Source: Siderastrea radians
Lineage: Eukaryota > Cnidaria > Anthozoa > Scleractinia > Rhizangiidae
NCBI GenBank assembly: GCA_964017195.1
Contig: OZ024890.1
Location: 66,266,367-66,330,366, forward strand
Direction: 5' to 3'
Length of the DNA: 64,000 nt
Below are positions 1 through 7,881 of the stretch, in pieces; the first letter of the stretch is position 1; the number at the start of each line of letters is the position of its first letter. The position numbers and the translations under genes are program-made. A model generated the notes under the pieces. That model saw nothing but the letters and a program-made list of their open reading frames with translations. It searched no databases and was not told the origin of the DNA.

Positions 1-259
1 CAACTGTTGGTTTGAGGATGGGGACGTTAATCTCAGGTACTTCACCAAATAAGCTAGGGTATTCTCTTGGTGTTGGTCTTGGTTTTTTGGTACTCTTACG
101 AGGTGTTGGAATAGGTGGTCTTGGTTTATAAGTCCTTGGTGCTGGAACTGGTTTGGTATCATCTGCTATAATCTTCTCAAGCTTTCTTTTATTTTGGTCT
201 CGAAGCATTTTAATAAACTGATTTGATCTACTAATTTTTTTCAAACTAGCTTTGTTCAT
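1..259 (-). CDS. Partial CDS, N terminus of probable Polinton DNA polymerase B
   Basis: An open frame begins with ATG at 257-259 and runs leftwards out of the window, 86 codons visible. The peptide starts MNKASLKKISRSNQFIKML, is basic, and then becomes a Pro/Arg-rich linker with repeated PRP and PTPR motifs. In cnidarian Polintons a Pro/Arg-rich segment like this commonly precedes the protein-primed family B polymerase, and that gene is otherwise missing here although the element should carry one. The start has the AATAAGAAATG context resembling the other genes of the element. The polymerase identity is inferred from position and composition; no catalytic motif is in view. Confidence 0.5.
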   Translation of the reverse strand, partial: MNKASLKKISRSNQFIKMLRDQNKRKLEKIIADDTKPVPAPRTYKPRPPIPTPRKSTKKPRPTPREYPSLFGEVPEINVPILKPTV

Positions 260-328
260 TTCTTATTTATTGAATGCAATATTTTTTAAACTATTTTTTC
301 ATTTCGTAAAACGTGAAATGAAAAAAGT

Positions 329-640
329 TCAAGCAAAAGACAATCTGACTTTATTTCCATCCTTATCCACAAATGCATTTCCACAATTTGCGAAATACTG
401 AATCGAACCATGCTTTTTTCCCAACACTTTTGCACACTGATAGATGCTTTTACATTTTGTAACAACCTGTGTATCAACATTGGTAATCAGCACCTCCTTT
501 GCGTTACTTGGTCTGTTATACAATTCTTCATCAAGATTTAATACTTTTCCCAGTTCTGCTTTTGAGAGCTTTTCAGCATTTTTTATTTTTTTACTCACAG
601 CCATTCTACGCATTTCTTGATAAGTTAAAAATTTTGTCAT
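329..640 (-). CDS. Small putative DNA-binding protein (SAP/Rho-N-like plus NUMOD1-like)
   Basis: A 103-aa basic protein in the Polinton gene block. Residues about 5-35 (LTYQEMRRMAVSKK to KAELGKVLNL) look like the short helical SAP or Rho-N type motif seen in nucleic-acid-binding proteins. Residues about 50-103 (ITNVDTQVV, then KSIYQCAKVLGKKHGSIQYF) resemble a NUMOD1-like helix-turn-helix repeat, in which a variable beta turn precedes a helix with the pattern S-x-x-x-A-x-x-L-G. The start is preceded by AATAAAATG context. A role in binding the element's DNA or regulating transcription is inference; both domain assignments are by eye and weak. Confidence 0.6.
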   Translation of the reverse strand: MTKFLTYQEMRRMAVSKKIKNAEKLSKAELGKVLNLDEELYNRPSNAKEVLITNVDTQVVTKCKSIYQCAKVLGKKHGSIQYFANCGNAFVDKDGNKVRLSFA

Positions 641-679
641 TTTATTTTTATTTAATGCAATATTTTTTTAAATTCATTT

Positions 680-1696
680 TCACATTAGATCGTTAATATC
701 TACCCATGAATTAAATTTTTCTGGGTAACCGCTCCACTTCACCAAAGCTTTACCTTTTCGGGCGTCTCGTCGAATCACTTTCTCAATACGGTAAACGTCT
801 TGAACAGCCTTTTGCATCTCCTGTTCATAAAAAGAACCTGATATCTCCTCACCACTGAGATCTTTGAGTCTGTAAGTGATCGGATTGGTGTATTGTATCT
901 TGTCGACTGTAAAAACTTCTTCTGACCAATTGGCTGTGTATCCTTTGTCAAAAATAGGACGTTTGTACTTAGATATTCTGACCTTATCACCGACTCTGTA
1001 TTTTGACTTTGTTGAGATTGGCTTCATATTACCAAAAAGGTTAAAGTAAACAACTCCTTCATTTTTCTTTTTGCTTGCTTCTGTAGGTGTCATCTTTGTG
1101 CTTAAATGTCTGGTGTTGTTATACTGTTTTACTAATTTTGGTAGCATGCCAAGATACTGTGTATTCCCCTGAACAGTAAACTGTTTCCACATTTTGGTTT
1201 TGATTGTACGGTTCCATCTTTCGCAAACTGACGACTTTTCCTCATTCTCAGTTGAGTACAAGGTTATTTTATTCTTATCAAGTAGTTCCTTAACATGTTT
1301 GTTGTAATACTCTTTCCCTTTATCTGTCCAAAGATATTGTGGTTTACGCCCCTCTTTGAATATTGTTTTAAATGCTTGAGCAACAGTTTCACCCTTTTTA
1401 TCTTTTAATGGGGTGATCCAACCATATTTACTAAACACATCGAGTACCATGAGAAGATATCTATAACCCTTATTCCATCGACTGAATTTTTGCATCTCAA
1501 CGATATCTGAACACCATGTCTCGTCAATATGGTTTACAATTACCCGCCGCCGGGTGAAGTTACGCTTTATCGGTTTATGAAGCTCATCAGCTAATTTTTC
1601 TTGCCAGTTTTCTTCACTCGACGGCCTTTTCAGTTTAAACCAAGACCAAGTTTTTGCTTTGTATTGATCATATTTCGCGCGATCCAATGGCCCCAT
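680..1696 (-). CDS. Polinton integrase (DDE rve core with C-terminal chromodomain)
   Basis: A 338-aa retroviral-type integrase that would insert the element into host DNA. The rve core spans about residues 45-215: first Asp in WCSDIVEM (D64), second in LWTDKGKEYY (D125), Glu in SSVCERWNRT (E159). An SH3-like segment follows (YRVGDKVRISKYKR) and a chromodomain ends the protein, about residues 295-338 (YRIEKVIRRD, LVKWSGYPEKFNSWVDINDL). The ELHKPIKRNFTRRRV stretch before the core is typical of Polinton integrases. The N-terminal zinc-binding part seen in some relatives is absent. The ORF start overlaps the end of the PLA2-like gene by 67 bases, so the true start may lie slightly further in. Confidence 0.93.
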   Translation of the reverse strand: MGPLDRAKYDQYKAKTWSWFKLKRPSSEENWQEKLADELHKPIKRNFTRRRVIVNHIDETWCSDIVEMQKFSRWNKGYRYLLMVLDVFSKYGWITPLKDKKGETVAQAFKTIFKEGRKPQYLWTDKGKEYYNKHVKELLDKNKITLYSTENEEKSSVCERWNRTIKTKMWKQFTVQGNTQYLGMLPKLVKQYNNTRHLSTKMTPTEASKKKNEGVVYFNLFGNMKPISTKSKYRVGDKVRISKYKRPIFDKGYTANWSEEVFTVDKIQYTNPITYRLKDLSGEEISGSFYEQEMQKAVQDVYRIEKVIRRDARKGKALVKWSGYPEKFNSWVDINDLM

Positions 1697-2241
1697 TGTC
1701 TCTCATTATAAGGAACAGAATCCAACGATTTGACCATTTTTCTGTCGGCTTTGTTTTTGCATTTTTTATCATCTTTGCAAACAGAATAATCAACATCGTG
1801 TTGCATCGCTATGGCATCGGTCCTACCGGTCGGTTCATCGTATATCTCAAGTATTTCCCCTGTTTTTTCATCCCATTTAACCTGATTTTCAAGATCGTTG
1901 TAGGGACCTGTGTATTTATGCCCTGGAAGAGTCCAACCACCTTTTGGTTTAGGGAGTTTTCCAATGGCTTTATGTATATCTAAACTTCCACCGTCCAAAT
2001 CCTTCCTGTCGGTTTTATACTTTCTATTCGGTCTGATTTTAGTGGACAATTGATCAAGCATTTCCGATCCTGTTTTTTGAATAAAAGGAGCCGCTCTTTC
2101 CAAAGCATAATCGAGAGCCTTTTTCTGAAGTTTTGGGTTTCTCAAGGCTTCTGATCCATAATATCTTCCCATTTCAACTGCTTTTTTCCCAAGCCAAGGA
2201 ATGCCGTGGTGAATTAACATATCAGTACCAGTGGATGCCAT
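1630..2241 (-). CDS. Phospholipase A2-like virion protein
   Basis: A 203-aa protein with a parvovirus VP1/Polinton-type PLA2-like domain. The calcium-loop-like segment is HKYTGPYNDL (about 108-117) and the catalytic helix is DAIAMQHDVDYSVC (about 142-155) with the His148-Asp149 pair. A downstream helix with KADRKMVKSLD supplies a further Asp. In small DNA viruses such domains are thought to help particles leave endosomes; the same role here is inference. The C-terminal NTKQKLGLGLN is a recurrent ending of Polinton PLA2-like proteins. It lies between the protease and integrase genes. Confidence 0.85.
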   Translation of the reverse strand: MASTGTDMLIHHGIPWLGKKAVEMGRYYGSEALRNPKLQKKALDYALERAAPFIQKTGSEMLDQLSTKIRPNRKYKTDRKDLDGGSLDIHKAIGKLPKPKGGWTLPGHKYTGPYNDLENQVKWDEKTGEILEIYDEPTGRTDAIAMQHDVDYSVCKDDKKCKNKADRKMVKSLDSVPYNERQWGHWIARNMINTKQKLGLGLN

Positions 2242-2425
2242 TGTATTCAGAATGCCCGCCCCTTCAGACGGGCCAATTAGTTTCCCATTTGTTTCACGAA
2301 TCTAGTTTTAGTTATTCCACATTCAGCACATGTGCAAAAGAACATTAGTCGACCGTTTTTCGCATATTTATATCCTGAGGGTTCAACGCACTCAGTTTCT
2401 TTTCTTTGTTTTACGCAATACGTTT

Positions 2426-2905
2426 TCATTTTACAATATGGCGGGAAATTTTTTCAAAATATCTTTCAATGAATTTCTCATTTTTCATGGTATCATGAAC
2501 ATCAAAGACTTGCAAAAGGTTGAAATATGATGAACCTTTGTTCATCTCATTCAAAAAGTATAAACAAAAATATCCGCAAGTGGTTGTACCCAAATCTTGT
2601 ATCTGGTTATTTTGATGAATTAGAGTGAGATTTTTTTTCTCTGCATGATTCACAATTTCTTGAAATGGTGGCAACCCAAAACTGTCAAAATAATTGATTC
2701 TACCATCCTTTACAAATGTTGCGACCCAATGACTTCCACTCATGTACGACGGCTCAAGATTGTAAATGAAAAACGCCATTTTGTGGTTGTGTGGAACAGT
2801 TTGTTCTCTTGACAACACACCACCTTTGTCAATTGGAATTCCGAGATGTCGGCACCATTTCAACAAATCATGATTGCTCAATGGCACATTTTTGAGGAAT
2901 TTCAA
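2426..2905 (-). CDS. Adenain-like cysteine protease (virion maturation)
   Basis: The frame encodes a C5/Ulp1-type protease like adenovirus adenain, which cleaves capsid precursors in virions. Counting from the TTG at 2903-2905, the catalytic elements are His59 in GSHWVATF, Asp74 in NYFDSFGLPP, Gln101 in NNQIQDL and Cys110 in TTTCGYFCLYF. LSNHDLLKWC near the start is conserved in Polinton proteases. The same frame stays open upstream to an ATG at 3065-3067, but that part overlaps the preceding virion gene and reads as its shadow. No ATG occurs at the expected start, where TTG overlaps the TGA that ends the neighbouring frame. So the start codon may be mutated or be miscalled. Confidence 0.88.
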   Translation of the reverse strand: MKFLKNVPLSNHDLLKWCRHLGIPIDKGGVLSREQTVPHNHKMAFFIYNLEPSYMSGSHWVATFVKDGRINYFDSFGLPPFQEIVNHAEKKNLTLIHQNNQIQDLGTTTCGYFCLYFLNEMNKGSSYFNLLQVFDVHDTMKNEKFIERYFEKISRHIVK

Positions 2906-3704
2906 AGAATTGTTCCCAACAGTGGAATCCCATTGAATGGACTGTTTTTCCCAAGGAGCAACCCTTTCCCCCGACTTTTTTTTTTCCCCCTCCACCAAAG
3001 TTTTCCCATGTTCCAAAAAATGGAGGGGGTGGTTGATATTTTCCCATTCTGGGAGCCGATCCACCATTTAGTTTAGGAGGTTTTCCAATTCTGGGAACTC
3101 CTGAACCACCCACCATCTTTTTGAAAGCTTCAAGAGCGAGTGGAACACCGATGGATGCAAGAAGAGTGCCAAGAAAACCGCCGGTTTGTTTTTTTGTTGG
3201 TTTAATATGAACACCGGAACCTGTATGCAAGGCATTGAGAATATCTTTTTTCTGTTTATCACTCAAAAGATGTTTATTTGCAATGAGTTGATTTATTTTA
3301 GAATTTGGAATGAGAAAACCGCCAGTTTGTGAACCACCGGATATCTTTTTTACAACCTGAGATGCTCCTTCGGAAGCGACACCGGCGAGAGCTGATAATC
3401 CCAGTGTTTTTGCCAATGTCGGTCCAAAAGTTCGACCGAGTGACAAGATTGAACTCAAAAGTGAACCACCAACCTGTTTTCTGATATTGGTTTTGGTCAG
3501 TTTTATTTCCATTCCTTTATTCATATTGCGGTTTTTTTCCAACCTTTTAACAATCGTTGAAGGAACAAGAAGAGTATCACTTCCTCTGAGGGCATCATTT
3601 TTCAACCTCAGTTTGATTGTTTCACGGTTGTGAAAAGCTTTACTAAGTTTCATTTTCTGAAAATCAGAAAGTGTGACATTTATTTCATATAGTTCTGTAG
3701 ACAT
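2902..3704 (-). CDS. Minor virion protein with Gly-rich and hydrophobic segments, frame broken near its end
   Basis: Starts MSTELYEINVTLSDFQK in an AATAAAATG context. The order is a charged N-terminal domain (about 1-75), a hydrophobic glycine/alanine-rich part (about 80-120), Gly-Gly spaced repeats (SGGSQTGGF, KKQTGGF, VGGSGVP) and a Pro/Gly-rich tail. This architecture is common among Polinton minor capsid or core proteins. The frame as written runs to a stop at 2868, but past about 2990 it shadows the protease gene. From about 2968 a different frame encodes a Gly/Leu/Pro-rich tail ending at TGA 2902-2904, the expected end. One base therefore appears to be missing in the A10 (2976-2985) or G5 (2968-2972) run. 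Confidence 0.72.
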
Positions 3705-3749
3705 TTTATTTTATTGATGAAAATAAAATAAATTCATGATTTTTTCAAA

Positions 3750-4196
3750 TCAATGGCAGTCGGTACCACATTCAATCAGTTTTTCTATATTCCGAGTGAC
3801 AGAATCTTTTGTCAAGTCAGTTATTAATGAATAATCCAAAAATATTTCCATTCCTTTCTCATTCTTTCGGTTCTTTTCCAACCTTTCAACAACCGTTGGA
3901 TGAAAAAGAAGACAATAATTTTCCATCCTTTCATCAGCCGTTGAATTTACAAAAATAGTACCATTTTCCAACCTTTCAATGAAAGTTGATTTATCAAGAA
4001 TAGTATCACTTCCATTGGGGGCATCATCTTTCATCCTTTTTAATGACTTTGAAGGAACAAGAAGAGTATCACTTCCTCTGAGGGCATCATTTTTCAACCT
4101 CAGTAAGATTTTTTCACGGTTGAGAAAAGCTTTACAAATTTTTTCTTTCTGATACTTTGAAAGTGTAACATTTATTTCATGTAGTTCTGTTTCCAT
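3750..4196 (-). CDS. Paralog of the minor virion protein N-terminal domain
   Basis: A 148-aa protein that begins METELHEINVTLSKYQK and closely matches the first 75 residues of the neighbouring gene, including RLKNDALRGSDTLLVPS and the later KGMEI segment. Unlike that gene it lacks the hydrophobic and Gly-Gly regions. In the middle it carries diverged internal repeats of a unit ending in ERLE or KRM, for example GSDTILDKSTFIERLEN and LLFHPTVVERLEKN. The start has the ATAAATG context, and the intergenic spacer holds a near-perfect inverted repeat. It probably arose by tandem duplication followed by internal expansion. Function unknown. Confidence 0.72.
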   Translation of the reverse strand: METELHEINVTLSKYQKEKICKAFLNREKILLRLKNDALRGSDTLLVPSKSLKRMKDDAPNGSDTILDKSTFIERLENGTIFVNSTADERMENYCLLFHPTVVERLEKNRKNEKGMEIFLDYSLITDLTKDSVTRNIEKLIECGTDCH

Positions 4197-4202
4197 TTAT
4201 TT

Positions 4203-4233
4203 TATTTCAACGAAATAAAATAAATTTACGAAT
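4203..4233 (-). promoter_or_regulatory. Inverted-repeat leader upstream of the minor virion paralog
   Basis: On the minus strand TTTATTTTATTTC and GAAATAAAATAAA flank a short GTT loop immediately before the ATG at 4194-4196. A similar, less perfect arrangement precedes the ATG at 3702-3704. Its position immediately before the start codon suggests a promoter or initiator element, but no experiment supports that here. Confidence 0.4.
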
Positions 4234-4242
4234 TTTTCGAAA

Positions 4243-5532
4243 TCAAGCAATCATGAGTTCATCTCCAACCTTGTTGACAATAACCTCATTTTCATAAAAT
4301 ACGATAGCATGAGCTCTTATATCAGCCGCAGGTGCTGTATTTAACATGTAGTTAAAAATTAGTTGTTTTGGATCTTGAGTGACTGTTTCTTTTTGATAGG
4401 TCAGATTGAAATAAATAAGACCGTAAATGGATGTGAAATTGTAAATGTTTAACTGTGTTCCTGTGTTAAAATCATTCTTTCGATAAGCGTAGGACATTAA
4501 ATCTTCAAAAATTTTTGCTTTTGAATTCGCATCATACCCCAATTCAGGATAAAAAGCACTGCTTCCATACTTCAAACGGCATGATGCGAGAGAACTGTTA
4601 TTATTGGCCGAATTCAACTTAAAAGTGTTAAAAATATAAGGAGTTCTTTCAGATTCCTCATTGTTCGGAGGATTAACTCTCTGCAAATAAATAAATACAT
4701 GTTGGACATTGTCAATGGATGGACTAATTTGAAATGTGTTTGAAACGGTTCTTGTGTCTGCACTCTCAACGTACATGTCTTTCATGTATGTCCATTTGAT
4801 GGGTTTGAGAAAATCTTTTATAAAATCACTGTATTCACTATCTTTGGGAAGCATTCTTGGAACCCAAAGAAGAAATTGAGTCACTACAACTCGTCCATCG
4901 TCGGCGGCATTCGCTTTGTGAATCAATTCAGCATCATCATTCAATTCCAGTTCAAAAGTAAGCCTCATTGGGGGGAGCATTTTGTCTTCCAATTCTTCAA
5001 AAAAACTGTATCTATTCAATGGAATGAGCTCATTAATGCTTTTAGCCCCACCATTACCATCGTTTTGGTTTGCTTGAGTTAAAACTCGTCTCGCTTCAAA
5101 ACCCAAATTTGTATTGGCTGTTGAATCCTCTGTGTCAAGATGCCAAAATTTATTTGTAGCAATCGTTTTGCTAAAATCATTACTATACTCCAACAAATTT
5201 TTGACATTCACAGTTTTATGGATGTTATCAGTATCATAAACTACTTTATTTCCTGATTTAATAACCATGTGTTTAATGATAGAATGTGATCCATTAATGA
5301 TTGAAATTCGATCAGCCGCTGCATAACCAGATCCATCAGCTTTCTTTTGAAGCTCTTTTGTTACCTCAAAATATCCGTTGAAATAATCAAAAAAAGTGGA
5401 TCTATCGGTTATTGTGAATTTATATCCTGTTTTCTTTTGATAAGAGTTGTTTGCAGGTTGTTTAATAATACTATTAAGAGAAAAACTTACCATTTCATAT
5501 CTTTGAAGTTTATCACGTGTTCTAAAACTCAT
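4243..5532 (-). CDS. Major capsid protein (double jelly-roll, hexon-like)
   Basis: A 429-aa protein of the length and position expected for the Polinton major capsid protein, next to the penton-like gene and the packaging module. It opens with MSFRTRDKLQRYEMVSFSL and has the mix of Asn/Ser-rich loops and short beta strands expected of jelly-roll capsid proteins, for example MRLTFELELND and FNLTYQKETV. The start sits in an AAATAAAATG context. The frame is intact. Assignment rests on size, neighbours and overall character rather than on one signature residue. Confidence 0.82.
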   Translation of the reverse strand: MSFRTRDKLQRYEMVSFSLNSIIKQPANNSYQKKTGYKFTITDRSTFFDYFNGYFEVTKELQKKADGSGYAAADRISIINGSHSIIKHMVIKSGNKVVYDTDNIHKTVNVKNLLEYSNDFSKTIATNKFWHLDTEDSTANTNLGFEARRVLTQANQNDGNGGAKSINELIPLNRYSFFEELEDKMLPPMRLTFELELNDDAELIHKANAADDGRVVVTQFLLWVPRMLPKDSEYSDFIKDFLKPIKWTYMKDMYVESADTRTVSNTFQISPSIDNVQHVFIYLQRVNPPNNEESERTPYIFNTFKLNSANNNSSLASCRLKYGSSAFYPELGYDANSKAKIFEDLMSYAYRKNDFNTGTQLNIYNFTSIYGLIYFNLTYQKETVTQDPKQLIFNYMLNTAPAADIRAHAIVFYENEVIVNKVGDELMIA

Positions 5533-5537
5533 TTTAT

Positions 5538-5972
5538 TTATATGTTTAAAACTTTTTTTATTTTTTTGTTTTTTTTGTAACCCTCTCCAGAAATCATTCT
5601 ATTCAATATCACGTTGTAATCTTCTTCTTTGGGAATTTGTTTCTTGGAAACCAATCCATTTAATATTGAGTCATAATCTTCTTTTTGTTTCTTTGTAGTT
5701 TTGGGAATTTTTTTACCCAAAGACTGAAGGTCTTTTATGAGAAGATGACCAGATTTTTCAGCAACTTTTTCAACAACTTTTTTACCAATTTTATCACCGG
5801 CACTTTCTATTCCAGATTTCAAAGCTTTTTTAGCAATGGGTTTTAAAACTTTATTCATGATTATTTTAATTGGTTTGAAGATATTGTCCACAATCAAACC
5901 TGATCCGCTATGTTTGTAAACGAATCTCCCAAGACTGGGATGAAAAATTTTTTTATAATTGTATGCTGGCAT
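5538..5972 (-). CDS. Small basic virion protein
   Basis: A 144-aa Lys-rich protein encoded directly upstream of the major capsid gene, with five bases between its stop and the next ATG. The first 35 residues (MPAYNYKKIFHPSLGRF, then SGSGLIVDNIF) precede an amphipathic Lys/Ala/Val-rich helix (IAKKALKSGIESAGDKIGKK). Two related motifs of the form EDY-x-x-ILN occur near the end. Its composition and position resemble adenovirus-type core or cement proteins, which is an inference. It is not confidently matched to any named family. Confidence 0.68.
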   Translation of the reverse strand: MPAYNYKKIFHPSLGRFVYKHSGSGLIVDNIFKPIKIIMNKVLKPIAKKALKSGIESAGDKIGKKVVEKVAEKSGHLLIKDLQSLGKKIPKTTKKQKEDYDSILNGLVSKKQIPKEEDYNVILNRMISGEGYKKNKKIKKVLNI

Positions 5973-5980
5973 TTTTATAA

Positions 5981-6748
5981 TTATCTCTTAATTTTTTTTT
6001 CTCTCAAAATTAGAGAAAATGAGGTATCAGCGTTATTTAAATCTATTATTCGTCGTTTACCATCGGTGATGTAAATCCGCAGGGTGCTTATCAAATACTT
6101 GTTAACTGGATAATATTGAACTCTCAAAGGCTCTTTGGTGAAAGCGTATGACGGTTGTAAATCATTTGTTCCAAAGGTGTAAATAATATCAGTTTCATCT
6201 TCATCAACAAGACTATCTGAAATTAGATCACAATGTATATTCAAAATTTCTGTATCTTGACTGAGATTTGGTGTGTAGTTACCAACATTTTCATTATTCA
6301 TTAAGATTCCTTTGTTGAAACCAATCAGGTCTCCAAAATTTGATTTTGTGAGGTCCAGTACGTAGTGTGCAGCTAAATTTATTGTTGTTTTGAAAGTTGT
6401 ATTGTCAAATTTCAATGTTATTGGATAAGTAGTGCCGATTGAAGTTTTTACTTTTGTTTTTTCTTTGATAAAATTATTGAAACTAACGTAATTCCATGTG
6501 CCCGGTGGAAAGATAATATCCTTCCAAGTTCTTCCATCATTAGAAGAGTATCTTATTTTTTGGTTGTCCAAATCTGATGTAATATTAAACCATGTAAAAG
6601 ACATGGATATAATTCGACTCAAACCAATTTCATATTGTCTGTTTGGATCAAGTATTATCGGTTGATTGTACTTGATGGTAAAATCGCTTGGGTCATTTCC
6701 AAATTGCTTCTTCACATTGTGTGAAGACAATATCAATGTTGTTTCCAT
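5981..6748 (-). CDS. Minor capsid protein (penton-like)
   Basis: A 255-aa protein starting METTLILSSHNVKKQFG. The N-terminal pattern of a short strand, then NDPSDFTIKYNQPIILD and an IGLSRI strand, is characteristic of the single jelly-roll penton proteins of Polintons and adintoviruses, which close the capsid vertices. I place the start at ATG 6746-6748; the open frame extends five codons upstream only by using GTG. The gene lies between the small basic virion protein and the 329-aa unknown protein, and its upstream region overlaps the end of that gene. Confidence 0.85.
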   Translation of the reverse strand: METTLILSSHNVKKQFGNDPSDFTIKYNQPIILDPNRQYEIGLSRIISMSFTWFNITSDLDNQKIRYSSNDGRTWKDIIFPPGTWNYVSFNNFIKEKTKVKTSIGTTYPITLKFDNTTFKTTINLAAHYVLDLTKSNFGDLIGFNKGILMNNENVGNYTPNLSQDTEILNIHCDLISDSLVDEDETDIIYTFGTNDLQPSYAFTKEPLRVQYYPVNKYLISTLRIYITDGKRRIIDLNNADTSFSLILREKKIKR

Positions 6749-6759
6749 CTTTATTATAT

Positions 6760-7746
6760 TCACATAAAAAAATTTTTATAAATTTTGTTGTAATGATCTT
6801 TATTGATTATGAAGTTTTTCAATAAAATATCAAGAATGGCTACACCTGTGTTCCTTAGCTCTATGCTATTATTACCAGCACCGATTGATCCAACAATTAA
6901 CTCTAACTTTTTAACAGCTTCTTTTGGATTGATGAAAACGGCGTTCACGTTTACACCTCGTTTTGTTGTTTTTCTTTTGATACCGGAGCCTTTGAAACTC
7001 TTTAACTTATTTTTGTTGAAATTGATATAGTCATTGAGAACTTTTCGAGCATCATCGATAACCTTTCTTCTGATCTGTGCTTCAGATTGACTTATTAAAC
7101 CTTTATTCAACTGCTTTGTAATGTGTGTTTTGTAACCTGGAAGTTGCTGTCTTTTCTTGACTGCATTTTCTATTTTCTTCGATAAGAAAGAATGTCTTGT
7201 TTTTTCTGTCATATCTTTTCTTTTGAGTTGTGCTTCAATATCATCATAGTTTGTTATTCCAAGTTCGTCTAAAGCCTCATTTATTCTATCTTCTTCAAAA
7301 ATTGCATAATCTGGAACTTCATCTTCTTCATATTCCGGTGGGTCTTCAAGTTGTTGCATATACTCAGGATTGACATATATTTTCTTTTTTCCTGTTTCCA
7401 ATTCTTTGAGAATATCATCATAAGATGGTGGCTTTGGAACAAGCTGTTTAGTACTTTCCGGTTCATAAAACAAATCTTCAAGATTGTAATCTGGTATTTC
7501 TTCATCTTCAATATTGATACCATAATCTGGAACCCCCACTTTTTTCCTTTGCAAACGTTTTTTTAAAGGTTGAGGTTGTGTCAATTCCTTCAAACCGGAT
7601 GTTATTGGTTCGAAAAGTTTCTGAGCTTCAACATTACTCATTGCATCAGTAATTTTTTTTTGTTTCAACGTTTCTCTAATGGTATTAAAATCTTTACCCA
7701 TTTTTGTACTTGTTTCAGCATTTTCTTTCCACTTTAGTAAACTCAT
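6760..7746 (-). CDS. Uncharacterised Polinton protein, 328 aa, first gene of the leftward block
   Basis: Start placed at ATG 7744-7746 (MSLLKWKENAETSTK), which has the GAATAAAATG context; the frame extends 21 codons further upstream through the intergenic hairpin region, which is less likely coding. The protein is highly charged and probably helical. It contains three acidic-aromatic tracts (VPDYGINIEDEEIPDYN, PPEYEEDEVPDYA) with a shared V/IPDY motif, and a Lys-rich middle. The last 40 residues look folded and hydrophobic. No enzyme motif is visible. Position suggests a virion or assembly role. Confidence 0.75.
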   Translation of the reverse strand: MSLLKWKENAETSTKMGKDFNTIRETLKQKKITDAMSNVEAQKLFEPITSGLKELTQPQPLKKRLQRKKVGVPDYGINIEDEEIPDYNLEDLFYEPESTKQLVPKPPSYDDILKELETGKKKIYVNPEYMQQLEDPPEYEEDEVPDYAIFEEDRINEALDELGITNYDDIEAQLKRKDMTEKTRHSFLSKKIENAVKKRQQLPGYKTHITKQLNKGLISQSEAQIRRKVIDDARKVLNDYINFNKNKLKSFKGSGIKRKTTKRGVNVNAVFINPKEAVKKLELIVGSIGAGNNSIELRNTGVAILDILLKNFIINKDHYNKIYKNFFM

Positions 7747-7749
7747 TTT

Positions 7750-7829
7750 ATTCAATTGAAACAAAAAAAATATTATTTTTCTTTCAATTGAATATGAAAA
7801 AACTCGCATAACGTGTTGCTATGCGAGTT
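7750..7829. promoter_or_regulatory. Divergent intergenic region with two stacked inverted repeats
   Basis: This spacer separates the leftward and rightward gene blocks. ATTCAATTGAAA at 7750-7761 is the exact reverse complement of TTTCAATTGAAT at 7782-7793. Immediately to the right, AACTCGCATA at 7801-7810 and TATGCGAGTT at 7820-7829 form a perfect 10-bp stem with a 9-base loop. The pair could be a bidirectional promoter, an operator or an origin; the sequence does not decide between these. Confidence 0.55.
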
Positions 7830-7881
7830 GTAAGGTGAGTTGTGAAATTATTAGAAAAAAATTCTGTTGTGAATCAATAAA

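Noticed and set aside
2133..2348. Plus-strand open frame opposite the PLA2-like gene
   Set aside because: It is the antisense shadow of the PLA2-like gene and its 5' region and has no family features.
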